30,255 nt of DNA, taken from positions 1 through 30,255 of the forward strand of contig NZ_CAMPGZ010000018.1 of NCBI RefSeq assembly GCF_946885725.1, read 5' to 3'. The notes beneath the pieces are model-generated. The model did no database searches and was not told where the DNA came from. It saw only the letters and a list, made by a program, of their open reading frames with translations. Positions 1 to 7,030 of this stretch are shown in pieces. This DNA is from an uncultured Nocardioides sp. (GTDB lineage: Bacteria > Actinomycetota > Actinomycetes > Propionibacteriales > Nocardioidaceae). How positions within the stretch are numbered: the first letter of the stretch is position 1; every line of letters begins with the position of its first letter. The translations under genes and the position numbers were made by a program.

Positions 1-687
1 CCGCAGTCCGGCGCCCTGCCGCTCCACCTCGTCGACGCGCGTGCCCTCGAAGACGCGCACGCCGAGCCGCGCGCACGCGTCGCGCAGCCCCCAGGCGAGT
101 CGCGCCGGCTCGACCATCGCGGTGGCGTGCGGCTCGAACAGCCCCGCCTGGTACGTCGGGGAGTTCACCCGCGCTCGGGTCGCGGCGGCGTCCAGCAGCT
201 CTGCGTCGTGGCCGGCACGACGCATCGACTCGGCCAGCTCGGCCAGCTCCTCGGCCTCGTGCGGCTGGGACGCCACGGTGAGCTCGCCCGTGCGCTCCCA
301 GTTGCAGTCGATGCCGTGCTCGGCGACGGTCTTGCCGATCGCGTCGAGGTTCTCGGCGCCGAGCCGGTCGAGCGTGGCCATCTCGTCGGGCCACCGGGCC
401 ATCCCGTTGAGGAACCCATGCGTGAGGCTGGCCGAGGCGAAGCCGCCGTTGCGGCCGCTGGCCTGGTCGCCGCAGCGGCCCTGCTCGAGCACCACGACGT
501 CGAGCATGGGGTCGCGCTCCTTCGCGCGCAGCGCGGTCCAGAGCCCGGCGTACCCGCCGCCGACGACGGCCAGGTCGGCCGACTGCGTCCCGTGCAACGC
601 GGGCAGCGGGTCCGGCCGGGCCGGGTCGTCGAGCCAGAAGACCTCCGGCTTCGCGTCCGCGAGAGCCGGGTGGTCGCGGGAGGTCAT
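1..687 (-). CDS. FAD-dependent amine oxidoreductase, PuuB-like (C-terminus outside window)
   Basis: Reads leftward off the window edge; 229 codons are present. The start ATG at 687 overlaps the potC stop (ATGA), so the gene is translationally coupled to the importer. The N-terminus has a short lead, then a Rossmann dinucleotide motif GGGYAG (residues 43-48) with the ribose-binding Glu at E68, then ASGRNGGF at about 76-83, where family members bind FAD. This is the DAO/PF01266 oxidase layout seen in gamma-glutamylputrescine oxidase (PuuB) and related amine oxidases. It probably oxidises an amine taken up by the adjacent Pot transporter, giving an aldehyde, ammonia and H2O2. The exact substrate cannot be read from the sequence. 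A same-family gene lies at 5514-6911, so two oxidases flank the transporter. The substrate-binding half and C-terminus are not visible. Confidence 0.85.
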   Translation of the reverse strand, partial: MTSRDHPALADAKPEVFWLDDPARPDPLPALHGTQSADLAVVGGGYAGLWTALRAKERDPMLDVVVLEQGRCGDQASGRNGGFASASLTHGFLNGMARWPDEMATLDRLGAENLDAIGKTVAEHGIDCNWERTGELTVASQPHEAEELAELAESMRRAGHDAELLDAAATRARVNSPTYQAGLFEPHATAMVEPARLAWGLRDACARLGVRVFEGTRVDEVERQGAGLR

Positions 688-1484
688 CGCTCCCGGCGGC
701 GCTGCAGGAGCCCTCCGCCGAGCACGAGCGCCAGCGCGATCAGGAACATCACCGTGCCGACGACGTTGACCTGCGGCGGGATGCCGCGCTGGTTGGCGCC
801 CCAGACGAACATCGGGAACGTGATCGTGTTGCCGTGGTTGAAGTTCGTGACGATGAAGTCGTCGAACGAGAGCGAGAACGCCAGCAGCGCCGCGGCCAGG
901 ATGCCCGGGAACACCAGCGGGAACGTGATCCGCCAGAACGTCTGCCACTCGTTGGCGTAGAGGTCCATCGCCGCCTGCTCGTAGCGCGAGTCGAGACCGG
1001 CCAGCCGTGCCTTCACCGTCACCACGACGAACGACAGGCAGAACATGATGTGTGCGACCAGGATCGACCCGAAGCCGAGCGACCCGGCGAGACCCGCGCT
1101 CGTGAACAGCGCCAGCAGCGACGAGCCCATGACCACCTCGGGCGTGGCCATCGGCAGGAAGATCAGCAGGCTCGTGGCGCCGCGCCCACGGAACCGGTGC
1201 CGCACCAGCGCGAAGGCGACCAGCGTGCCGAGGATCGTCGCGAACAGCGTGGCCAGGAAGCCGATCTCGATGCTCTTGACGACCGACTCGCACATGCCGG
1301 CCGGGGCGCACGGGTTCAACCAGTTGTCCCAGGTGAACGCCTGGAACTCGTAGTTGAGCCGGCTGGTCGGGTCGTTGAACGACATCAGGACCACGAAGAA
1401 GATCGGCAGGAACATGTAGCCGAGCACGAGCAGCGCGATGGCCATGACCAGGTGCTCGGTGATCCAGCGTCCGGTGCGTGTCAC
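684..1484 (-). CDS. potC: Spermidine/putrescine-type ABC transporter permease PotC
   Basis: 266 aa, normal length for PotC. The first membrane helix is at about residues 12-34, followed by a loop and further hydrophobic segments near 72-95, 105-128, 138-160, 193-205 and 240-260, which fits a six-helix type I ABC importer permease. The cytoplasmic coupling (EAA) loop is visible around residues 169-194, with EQAAMDLYA followed by a conserved FPL..PGI segment. It forms the membrane channel with PotB, driven by PotA, and receives substrate from PotD. Its start overlaps the potB stop by four bases (1481-1484) and its stop overlaps the next oxidoreductase start, so both ends are tightly coupled. 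The loop after helix 1 contains two Cys (about residues 59 and 65), which might form an extracellular disulfide. Confidence 0.93.
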   Translation of the reverse strand: MTRTGRWITEHLVMAIALLVLGYMFLPIFFVVLMSFNDPTSRLNYEFQAFTWDNWLNPCAPAGMCESVVKSIEIGFLATLFATILGTLVAFALVRHRFRGRGATSLLIFLPMATPEVVMGSSLLALFTSAGLAGSLGFGSILVAHIMFCLSFVVVTVKARLAGLDSRYEQAAMDLYANEWQTFWRITFPLVFPGILAAALLAFSLSFDDFIVTNFNHGNTITFPMFVWGANQRGIPPQVNVVGTVMFLIALALVLGGGLLQRRRER

Positions 1485-2398
1485 AGCAGCTCCTCCGTCC
1501 CGGCTCGGCGGACGTAGAAGACGACCAGGCAGGTGATCGCGACCATCAGCAGCACCGAGCTCGCCGCGGCGGCCGGGTAGTCGAGCTGCACGAGGAACAG
1601 GTTGTCGATGACGTTGCCGATCATCCGCTGCTGCGGAGTGCCCAGCAGCTCGGAGTTGATGTAGTCACCCGCGGCCGGGATGAAGGTCAGCAGCGTCCCC
1701 GCGACCAGACCGGGCGCCGACAGAGGCAGCGTCACCTTGCGGAACGACGTCACGCCGTTGGCGTAGAGGTCCTTGCTGGCCTCGACCAACCGCGGGTCGA
1801 TCTTCTCCAGGCTGGCGTAGAGCGGCAGCACCATGAACGGCAGGAAGTTGTAGGTCAGGCCGGTGACCACGGCGACGGGAGTCGCCAGCAGCCGCCCGTC
1901 CTCCGGCAGCACCTGCAGTGTCTTCAACAGCTCCACGACGAAGCCGTTGTCCGCGAGGATCGACTTCCAGGCCAGCGTCCGCACCAGGAAGCTGGTGAAG
2001 AACGGCGCGATCACCAGCACCAGCATGAGGTTCTTCCACCGGCCCGACTTGAACGCGATCGCGTAGGCGAGCGGGTAGCCGAGCAGCACGCACGCCACCG
2101 TCGCGATGAACGCGTAGCCGAACGAGCGGAGGAACTGCTCCTGGTACTGCACCAGGACGTCCCAGTAGTTGCCCCACGACCAGGTCATCGCGTAACCGGT
2201 GTCGAGCGACCCGTTGGGGTCGTAGAGACCGGTCGCGACCAGCTGGATCGTCGGTACGACGAAGAAGATCACGAGCCACAGCAGGCCCGGGAGCAGCAAC
2301 AGGTAGCCGGTGCGTCCGCTCCGGCGCTCCTGCTCGACCTCGCCGCCCGGTCCGCCGGCTTCGACGGCGACGGCTCCACCGAACTGCGCGACGCTCAT
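1481..2398 (-). CDS. potB: Spermidine/putrescine-type ABC transporter permease PotB
   Basis: 305 aa from the ATG at 2398. An in-frame ATG at 2494 would run 44 bases into potA and add a proline-rich stretch of no family character, so I prefer 2398. After a Gly/Glu-rich cytoplasmic lead of about 30 residues comes a first membrane helix (GYLLLLPGLLWLVIFFVVP), then five more hydrophobic segments. An EAA-type loop (VEASKDLYA, then a PLSAPGL segment) lies in the last third, as expected for the ATPase contact. It pairs with PotC as the channel. The start codon overlaps the stop of a 19-codon ORF that itself overlaps the potA stop, an unusual relay described separately. No clear SD lies before 2398, which fits coupled initiation. 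Confidence 0.9.
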   Translation of the reverse strand: MSVAQFGGAVAVEAGGPGGEVEQERRSGRTGYLLLLPGLLWLVIFFVVPTIQLVATGLYDPNGSLDTGYAMTWSWGNYWDVLVQYQEQFLRSFGYAFIATVACVLLGYPLAYAIAFKSGRWKNLMLVLVIAPFFTSFLVRTLAWKSILADNGFVVELLKTLQVLPEDGRLLATPVAVVTGLTYNFLPFMVLPLYASLEKIDPRLVEASKDLYANGVTSFRKVTLPLSAPGLVAGTLLTFIPAAGDYINSELLGTPQQRMIGNVIDNLFLVQLDYPAAAASSVLLMVAITCLVVFYVRRAGTEELL

Positions 2399-2454
2399 CC
2401 GGGGCCCCCGCGGAGGTGCGAGCGCAGCGAGCGGCTTCGTGGGGTGGTGCTCAT
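2395..2454 (-). CDS. 19-aa linker ORF between potA and potB
   Basis: The ATG (2454) overlaps the potA TGA, and its own TGA overlaps the potB ATG at 2398, giving two consecutive ATGA junctions. The product would start [10 protein letters not shown] and is Arg/Ser-rich with no domain. It could pass ribosomes from potA to potB. Alternatively it is the former potB N-terminus, frameshifted when the repeat-like segment at 2411-2439 arose, since MSTT- starts are common in PotB proteins. The peptide itself is probably not functional. Confidence 0.4.
   Translation of the reverse strand: MSTTPRSRSLRSHLRGGPG
2411..2439. repeat. Possible REP-like segment in the potA-potB junction
   Basis: The segment holds a GCGAGC-GCA-GCGAGC direct repeat. 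Strings of this kind recur in intergenic regions of high-GC actinobacteria. It makes up most of the 52-base gap between the potA stop and the preferred potB start. There is no second copy in this window, so calling it a dispersed repeat rests on resemblance only. Confidence 0.35.
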
Positions 2455-3611
2455 GTCGTGGAGGCTCCGGCGAGCTGGGCGTAGGTCTCGTCACCGGCGT
2501 GCGCGTCCTGGGCGGCGTCGAGCAGGAACGTGTGCGCGGCGGACCAGTGCAGGTCGACCTTGTCGCCGACCCGGAACTGCTCGCGGGCGCCGGTGTTCTG
2601 CTCGAAGACCGTGAGCTCCTGGTCCCACGGCATCCGCACGAGGTACTGCGTGCTCACGCCGATGAAGCTGACGTCGGTGACGGTGCCCGAGGGCAGCACG
2701 TTGTCGCCGTAGTCGCCCTCGTCGACGCCGGCGGCACCGAGGAAGACCTTCTCGGGCCGCACACCGACCCACACCTGTCCCTCGGTTCGCCGGGCGCGGG
2801 CCTTCGGCGCGACCACCTTGGTGCCGTGCACGTCCACGACGAGCACGTCGTCGTGCCCGTCGATGATCGAGGCCTTCACCAGGTTGGACTGCCCGAGGAA
2901 GTTCGACACGAACGTCGTGGCCGGGTTGTCGTAGAGCTCGGCCGGCGGGCCCATCTGCTCGATGACGCCCTGGTTCATCACGGCGACGGTGTCGGCCATG
3001 GTCATGGCCTCCTCCTGGTCGTGCGTGACGTGGATGAAGGTGATCCCGACCTCAGTCTGGATGCGCTTGAGCTCGATCTGCATCTGCCGGCGCAGCTTGA
3101 GGTCGAGCGCGCCGAGCGGCTCGTCGAGCAGCAGCACGCGCGGCCGGTTGATCAGCGCACGCGCGAGCGCGACGCGCTGCTGCTGGCCACCGGACAGCTG
3201 GGCGGGACGGCGCTTGGCGTAGCCGCCGAGCTCGACGAGCTCGAGCATCTCCTCCACCGTGGCCTTGACGTCCTTGATGCCGCGGCGGCGCAGCCCGAAC
3301 GCGACGTTCTCGAAGATGTCGAGGTGCGGGAAGAGCGCGTAGTTCTGGAAGACCGTGTTGACCGGCCGCTTGTAGGGCTTGAGCCGGCCGATGTCCTCGC
3401 CACCGATCGTGATCGTGCCGGCGGTCGGCTCCTCGAGACCCGCGACCATGCGGAGCGTGGTGGTCTTGCCGCAGCCGGACGGCCCGAGCAGGGCGAAGAA
3501 CTGCCCGGAGGCGACCTCGAGGTCGAGGTCGTCGACCGCGGTGAACGAGCCGAACCGCTTGGTGACGCCGGTGAGCTTCAGGTCTGCACCCGCTGCCTGT
3601 CCATCGGCCAT
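2451..3611 (-). CDS. potA: Spermidine/putrescine-type ABC transporter ATP-binding protein PotA
   Basis: 386 aa. The nucleotide-binding domain is complete: Walker A GPSGCGKT at 43-50, Q-loop near Q89, ABC signature LSGGQ at 139-143, Walker B VLLLDE at 159-164, and the H-loop histidine at 197 in THDQEEAM. From about residue 240 follows a TOBE/OB-type regulatory domain typical of the PotA/MalK subfamily, with VGVRPEKV near 285. It energises import through PotB/PotC. One base separates its start from the potD stop, so it is in the potD operon. It is slightly longer at the C-terminus than many PotA proteins. Nothing essential is missing. Confidence 0.95.
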   Translation of the reverse strand: MADGQAAGADLKLTGVTKRFGSFTAVDDLDLEVASGQFFALLGPSGCGKTTTLRMVAGLEEPTAGTITIGGEDIGRLKPYKRPVNTVFQNYALFPHLDIFENVAFGLRRRGIKDVKATVEEMLELVELGGYAKRRPAQLSGGQQQRVALARALINRPRVLLLDEPLGALDLKLRRQMQIELKRIQTEVGITFIHVTHDQEEAMTMADTVAVMNQGVIEQMGPPAELYDNPATTFVSNFLGQSNLVKASIIDGHDDVLVVDVHGTKVVAPKARARRTEGQVWVGVRPEKVFLGAAGVDEGDYGDNVLPSGTVTDVSFIGVSTQYLVRMPWDQELTVFEQNTGAREQFRVGDKVDLHWSAAHTFLLDAAQDAHAGDETYAQLAGASTT

Positions 3612-3612
3612 G

Positions 3613-4842
3613 TCAGGCTCCGATCACGTCGGCGAACATCTGCTGGTACTTCTGCTCGGTCTTGGTGTCGAGCGCCATGAAGTCGTAGCCGTTGGCCAGC
3701 GTCTCGTCGGTCGGGAAGATCAGCTCGTTGTCGACGAGGTCGGGGTCGATCTTCTCCATGGCCTCCTGCGCACCCTTGACCGGGCAGATGTAGTTCACCC
3801 AGGCGGCCACCTCGGCGGCGATCTCCGGCTGGTAGTAGAAGTTCATCCAGGCCTCGGCGTTCGCCTTGTGGAAGCCCTGGTTCGGCACCAGCATGTTGTC
3901 GCTCCACAGGGAGATGCCCTCCTCGGGAGCGACGAACTTGATGTTCGGGTTGTCGAACTGCAGCTGGATCACGTCGCCCGACCAGGCCTCGCAGGCGACG
4001 ATGTTGCCCTTGACCAGGTCCTGGGCGTAGTCGTTGCCGGTGAACGCGCGGATCTGGCCGGCGTCGACCGCCTCGGCGAGCCGGTCGATGGCCGTGCCGA
4101 ACTCGTCCTCGGTGAAGTCCTCCGGGTTGGCTCCGGTCATCAGCAGCAGGAACACCATCGTGTCGTGCATCTCGGACAGGAGGCTGACCCGGCCCTTGAG
4201 GTCGGAGCGGCTCAGCAGCTCCTCGAAGCTGCGGACCTCGTCGGTCAGATCGGCGTTGTAGGCGATGCCGGTCAGGCCGCTCTGCCACGGCACGGAACGC
4301 TTCCGGTCCGGGTCCCAGCTGGGGCTGCGGAGGCTCTCGATCAGGTTGGCCTGCACGTTGGGCAGGTTGTCCTTGTTCAGCTCCTGGATCCAGCCGAGCT
4401 CGATCATCCGCGCCGCCATCCAGTCGGTGGGCACGATGATGTCCCGGCCGGTCGGCTGGCAGTCGGCGAGCTGGTTGCGGACGATGCCGAAGAACTCGTT
4501 GTTGTCGTTGAAGTCGGTCGTGTACTCGACCTGGATGCCCGTCTCCTTCTCGAACTTCTCGATCGTCGGGTAGACGGTCTTGCCGTTGCGCTTGGCCTCG
4601 TCGATGTAGAGCGGCCAGTTGGAGATCGCAAGGGTCTTCTCGGTGTCCGACTTGTCCTCGGTGACGCAGGACTCGGTGGTCTGGCGCGCGGCCTCGGTGC
4701 CGCAGGCGGACAGGAGCGCGGGGGCGCCGACGGCAAGACCGGCGAGGCCGGCGCCACGGAGGAAGCTGCGGCGGCTGAGGCCGCGTCCGGAGGCGAGCTG
4801 GGCACGGACCAGGGCCTCGAGAGCGAGTCGGTCGTTGGACAT
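3613..4842 (-). CDS. potD: Polyamine ABC transporter substrate-binding lipoprotein PotD (Tat-exported)
   Basis: 409 aa from the ATG at 4842. GGAGG lies 10 nt before this ATG but only 1 nt before the in-frame ATG at 4851, so 4842 is preferred; the ATG at 4887 lies upstream of the SD. The N-terminus has a twin-arginine motif SRRSFLRG (R24, R25), a hydrophobic stretch, and lipobox LLSAC with C47 as the lipidation site. The protein is thus predicted to be folded in the cytoplasm, exported by Tat and anchored outside the membrane. The mature part is a type II periplasmic-binding fold of the PotD/PotF kind: ISNWPLYID near the start, WSGDVIQLQ and DNMLVPNQGF later. It delivers polyamine or a related amine to PotBC. 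It is the first gene of the operon. Confidence 0.93.
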   Translation of the reverse strand: MSNDRLALEALVRAQLASGRGLSRRSFLRGAGLAGLAVGAPALLSACGTEAARQTTESCVTEDKSDTEKTLAISNWPLYIDEAKRNGKTVYPTIEKFEKETGIQVEYTTDFNDNNEFFGIVRNQLADCQPTGRDIIVPTDWMAARMIELGWIQELNKDNLPNVQANLIESLRSPSWDPDRKRSVPWQSGLTGIAYNADLTDEVRSFEELLSRSDLKGRVSLLSEMHDTMVFLLLMTGANPEDFTEDEFGTAIDRLAEAVDAGQIRAFTGNDYAQDLVKGNIVACEAWSGDVIQLQFDNPNIKFVAPEEGISLWSDNMLVPNQGFHKANAEAWMNFYYQPEIAAEVAAWVNYICPVKGAQEAMEKIDPDLVDNELIFPTDETLANGYDFMALDTKTEQKYQQMFADVIGA

Positions 4843-4873
4843 CGAGGTCATTCCTCCCTCAACACGGGGGCAG

Positions 4874-4900
4874 GGACAGGCCGGCACGGTCCCCCTGTCC
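4874..4900 (-). other. Hairpin in the potD 5' leader
   Basis: The 7-bp stem GGACAGG/CCTGTCC (4874-4880 with 4894-4900) has a 13-base loop and lies between the predicted potD promoter and the SD. It might stabilise the mRNA or take part in leader control. No U-tract follows. Confidence 0.4.
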
Positions 4901-4911
4901 GGCTGCTGTGG

Positions 4912-4940
4912 ATACTGTCAGAGGCAAGGGGTCGCCACAA
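4912..4940 (-). promoter_or_regulatory. Predicted potD operon promoter
   Basis: On the minus strand TTGTGG (4935-4940), a 17-base spacer and CAGTAT (4912-4917) fit a housekeeping-sigma promoter with a weak -10. Transcription would start near 4905, giving a leader of about 60 nt that includes the hairpin at 4874-4900. The lrp-potD gap (4843-5037) also holds an AT-richer patch near 4972-5003 that could bind the Lrp-type regulator; no clear repeat defines a site. Confidence 0.4.
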
Positions 4941-5002
4941 GGGATTCGGTGGACACGTAACCTCCCCGCAACGAATTCCTACACTTTTCGGCATCAGAAT
5001 CT

Positions 5003-5031
5003 TTGACGACCCCCACCCGGACTGACACCAT
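5003..5031 (+). promoter_or_regulatory. Predicted lrp promoter, leaderless
   Basis: TTGACG (5003-5008), a 17-base spacer and CACCAT (5026-5031) are followed by 6 bases and then the ATG at 5038. There is no SD, so transcription would begin at or next to the start codon. Confidence 0.5.
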
Positions 5032-5037
5032 CACCCC

Positions 5038-5517
5038 ATGAACGCGCGAAGCGGGAGGAACGGGGCTTCTGTCGTGCTCGACGACGTCTCCAAGGCGATC
5101 ATCGAGGAGCTCCAGCAGGACGGCCGGCGGTCGTACGCCGCCATCGGCAAGGTCGTGGGTCTCAGCGAGGCCGCGGTCCGCCAGCGTGTCCAGCGACTCA
5201 TCGAGGGCGGCGTCATGCAGGTCGTGGCGGTCACCGACCCGCTCGAGCTCGGGTTCGCGTGCCAGGCCATGATCGGCATCCGCACCAAGGGCGAGCTGGA
5301 GCCGATCGCGGACGCCATCGCCCAGCTCGAAGAGGTCGACTACGTCGTCATCACCGCGGGCTCCTACGACCTCCTGGTCGAGGTGGTCTGCGAGAGCGAC
5401 CAGGCCCTGCTCGAGGTGCTGTCGACCAAGATCCGCACGATGGAGAACGTCGTGTCGACCGAGACGTTCATGTACCTCAAGCTGCGCAAGCAGACCTACT
5501 CCTGGGGTGTGCGCTGA
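5038..5517 (+). CDS. Lrp/AsnC family transcriptional regulator
   Basis: 159 aa, the usual size. An N-terminal winged helix-turn-helix (about residues 14-62; recognition region GLSEAAVRQRVQRL) is followed by the RAM ligand-binding and oligomerisation domain (about 67-150), with GSYDLLVEVVC around 108-118. Lrp-family proteins form dimers to octamers and respond to amino acids or related small molecules. The gene is divergent from potD and immediately upstream of an amine oxidoreductase, so it probably controls both directions according to the imported amine or its breakdown product; that role is inferred from position. It appears leaderless. Its TGA overlaps the probable CTG start of the next gene. 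Confidence 0.92.
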   Translation: MNARSGRNGASVVLDDVSKAIIEELQQDGRRSYAAIGKVVGLSEAAVRQRVQRLIEGGVMQVVAVTDPLELGFACQAMIGIRTKGELEPIADAIAQLEEVDYVVITAGSYDLLVEVVCESDQALLEVLSTKIRTMENVVSTETFMYLKLRKQTYSWGVR

Positions 5518-6911
5518 GCGCATCCGGTACGTCGTACGCCGGACTCTCGCTGTGGCACGCCACCGCCGGTGACGACTGGACGCCGCGGCCGGCCCTGCCA
5601 GGTGACCGGGACGCCGACGTGGCGATCGTCGGCGCCGGTTACACCGGGCTGTGGACCGCCTACTACCTGCTGGCCGCCGACCCGACCCTGCGGGTGGTCG
5701 TGCTCGAGGCCGAGGTCGCCGGGTTCGGTGCGTCCGGCCGCAACGGCGGCTGGTGCTCCGCGCTGTTCCCGCAGAGCCTGGCGTCGCTCACCCGGCTGCC
5801 CGGGTCCAGCCGCGAGCTCGCGCTCGCCCAGCACCAGGCGATGCGTGCCACCGTCGACGAGGTGCTCCGCGTGGCCGACGTCGAGGGCATCGACGCCCAG
5901 GCCCGCAAGGGCGGCACGGTCGTCGTGGCCCGCGGTCCGGCCCAGCTCCGCGCCGCCCGGGCCGAGGTCGCCGAGGCGCGCGCCTGGGGCCGCGACGAGC
6001 ACGACCTGCGTCTGCTCGACGCGCGCGAGGCACGTGAGCGGCTGGCCGCGACCGGCACCGTGGGCGCGACGTACACCGGGGACTGCGCCGCGATCCATCC
6101 CGCCCGCCTCGTGCGGGGGCTCGCCGCCGCGGTCGAGCGGCGCGGAGGCACCATCCACGAGCAGACACGGGCGCTGGCCGTCGAGCCGCACCGCGTCCGC
6201 ACCGACCGCGGCACCGTCCGCGCCGACGTGGTGGTCCGCGCCACCGAGGGCTACACACCCCGGCTGGAGGGCGAGCGCCGCGCGGTCGTGCCGGTCTACT
6301 CCCTCGTCGTCGCCACCGAGCCGCTGCCTGACGACGTCTGGGCCCGCATCGGCCTGGCCGGCCGCGAGACGTTCAGCGACCACCGGCACCTCATCGTCTA
6401 CGGCCAGCGCACCGCCGACGGCCGGCTGGTGTTCGGCGGCCGCGGCGCGCCGTACCACTTCGGCTCCCGCATCGACCCGTCCTTCGACCACGAGCCCGCG
6501 GTGTTCGCCAAGCTGCGCAGGACCGCCACCGGGATGCTCCCCGCACTCGCGGGGGCGCGCTGGACGCACGCCTGGGGCGGCGCGCTGGGCATCGCCCGGG
6601 ACTGGTGCGCGTCCGTCGGGCTCGACCGGCCCACCGGGCTGGCCTGGGCCGGCGGGTACGTCGGGGACGGTGTCGGCACCTCCAACCTCGCCGGCCGGAC
6701 GCTGCGCGACCTGATCCTCGGCGAGGAGACCGAGCTGACCCGGCTGCCGTGGGTCGGGCACCGGTCGCGGCGCTGGGAGCCGGAGCCGCTGCGCTGGCTC
6801 GGCGTCAACGTCGGGCTTCGGGTGATGACCGCCGCCGACGCCGAGGAGCGGCTGACCGGCCGGCCCAGCGTGCTGGCCCGCGCGATGGCGCCGTTCGTGG
6901 GCGGCCACTGA
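5514..6911 (+). CDS. FAD-dependent amine oxidoreductase, PuuB-like, probable CTG start
   Basis: 465 aa if initiated at CTG 5514, which overlaps the lrp TGA (CTGA). No ATG, GTG or TTG sits at a sensible place in this frame: the open frame upstream lies wholly inside lrp, and the next GTG (5620) cuts into the first beta strand. The N-terminus MSASGTSY..W would then parallel the lead of the oxidase at 1-687. It has the Rossmann motif GAGYTG (40-45), Glu at 65, ASGRNGGW at 73-80, and a C-terminal FAD-contact segment with GGYVGDGVGTSN near residue 381. The family is DAO/PF01266, like gamma-glutamylputrescine oxidase. It likely oxidises an amine or its gamma-glutamyl conjugate brought in by PotABCD. 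The substrate is not determined by sequence. Confidence 0.87.
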   Translation: MSASGTSYAGLSLWHATAGDDWTPRPALPGDRDADVAIVGAGYTGLWTAYYLLAADPTLRVVVLEAEVAGFGASGRNGGWCSALFPQSLASLTRLPGSSRELALAQHQAMRATVDEVLRVADVEGIDAQARKGGTVVVARGPAQLRAARAEVAEARAWGRDEHDLRLLDAREARERLAATGTVGATYTGDCAAIHPARLVRGLAAAVERRGGTIHEQTRALAVEPHRVRTDRGTVRADVVVRATEGYTPRLEGERRAVVPVYSLVVATEPLPDDVWARIGLAGRETFSDHRHLIVYGQRTADGRLVFGGRGAPYHFGSRIDPSFDHEPAVFAKLRRTATGMLPALAGARWTHAWGGALGIARDWCASVGLDRPTGLAWAGGYVGDGVGTSNLAGRTLRDLILGEETELTRLPWVGHRSRRWEPEPLRWLGVNVGLRVMTAADAEERLTGRPSVLARAMAPFVGGH

Positions 6912-6970
6912 CCCCTGCATCCACCGGCGTTTCGGCGTCGGATATGCGCGGTTTCCTGCGCAGCAGCGGT

Positions 6971-6976
6971 TACCTT
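6971..6976 (+). promoter_or_regulatory. Possible -10 element for the GGDEF-EAL gene
   Basis: TACCTT lies 54 bases before the chosen start in the 119-base gap after the oxidoreductase gene. I see no matching -35. Weak evidence. Confidence 0.2.
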
Positions 6977-7030
6977 CGTCGCGGCACGAAACGTGCGTTG
7001 CAGGTGGGGGCCTGCGTGACAGGGGTGGTG

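Noticed and set aside
2399..2494. Longer potB from the ATG at 2494
   Set aside because: It would overlap potA by 44 bases, and the added proline-rich residues are not PotB-like. The ATGA junction at 2398 is more convincing.
4843..4887. Longer potD from ATG 4887 or 4851
   Set aside because: The GGAGG SD lies downstream of 4887 and only 1 base from 4851. Spacing of 10 bases favours 4842, and the Tat signal is intact from there.
3379..5025. 548-codon plus-strand frame opposite potD and potA
   Set aside because: It is an antisense shadow of two genes with complete motifs. Its composition is Val/Leu/Arg/Gly-rich without any domain.
6943..7030. Earlier start for the GGDEF-EAL gene at ATG 6943
   Set aside because: It has no SD, would put a basic stretch ahead of the first membrane helix without need, and the predicted -10 at 6971 lies downstream of it.
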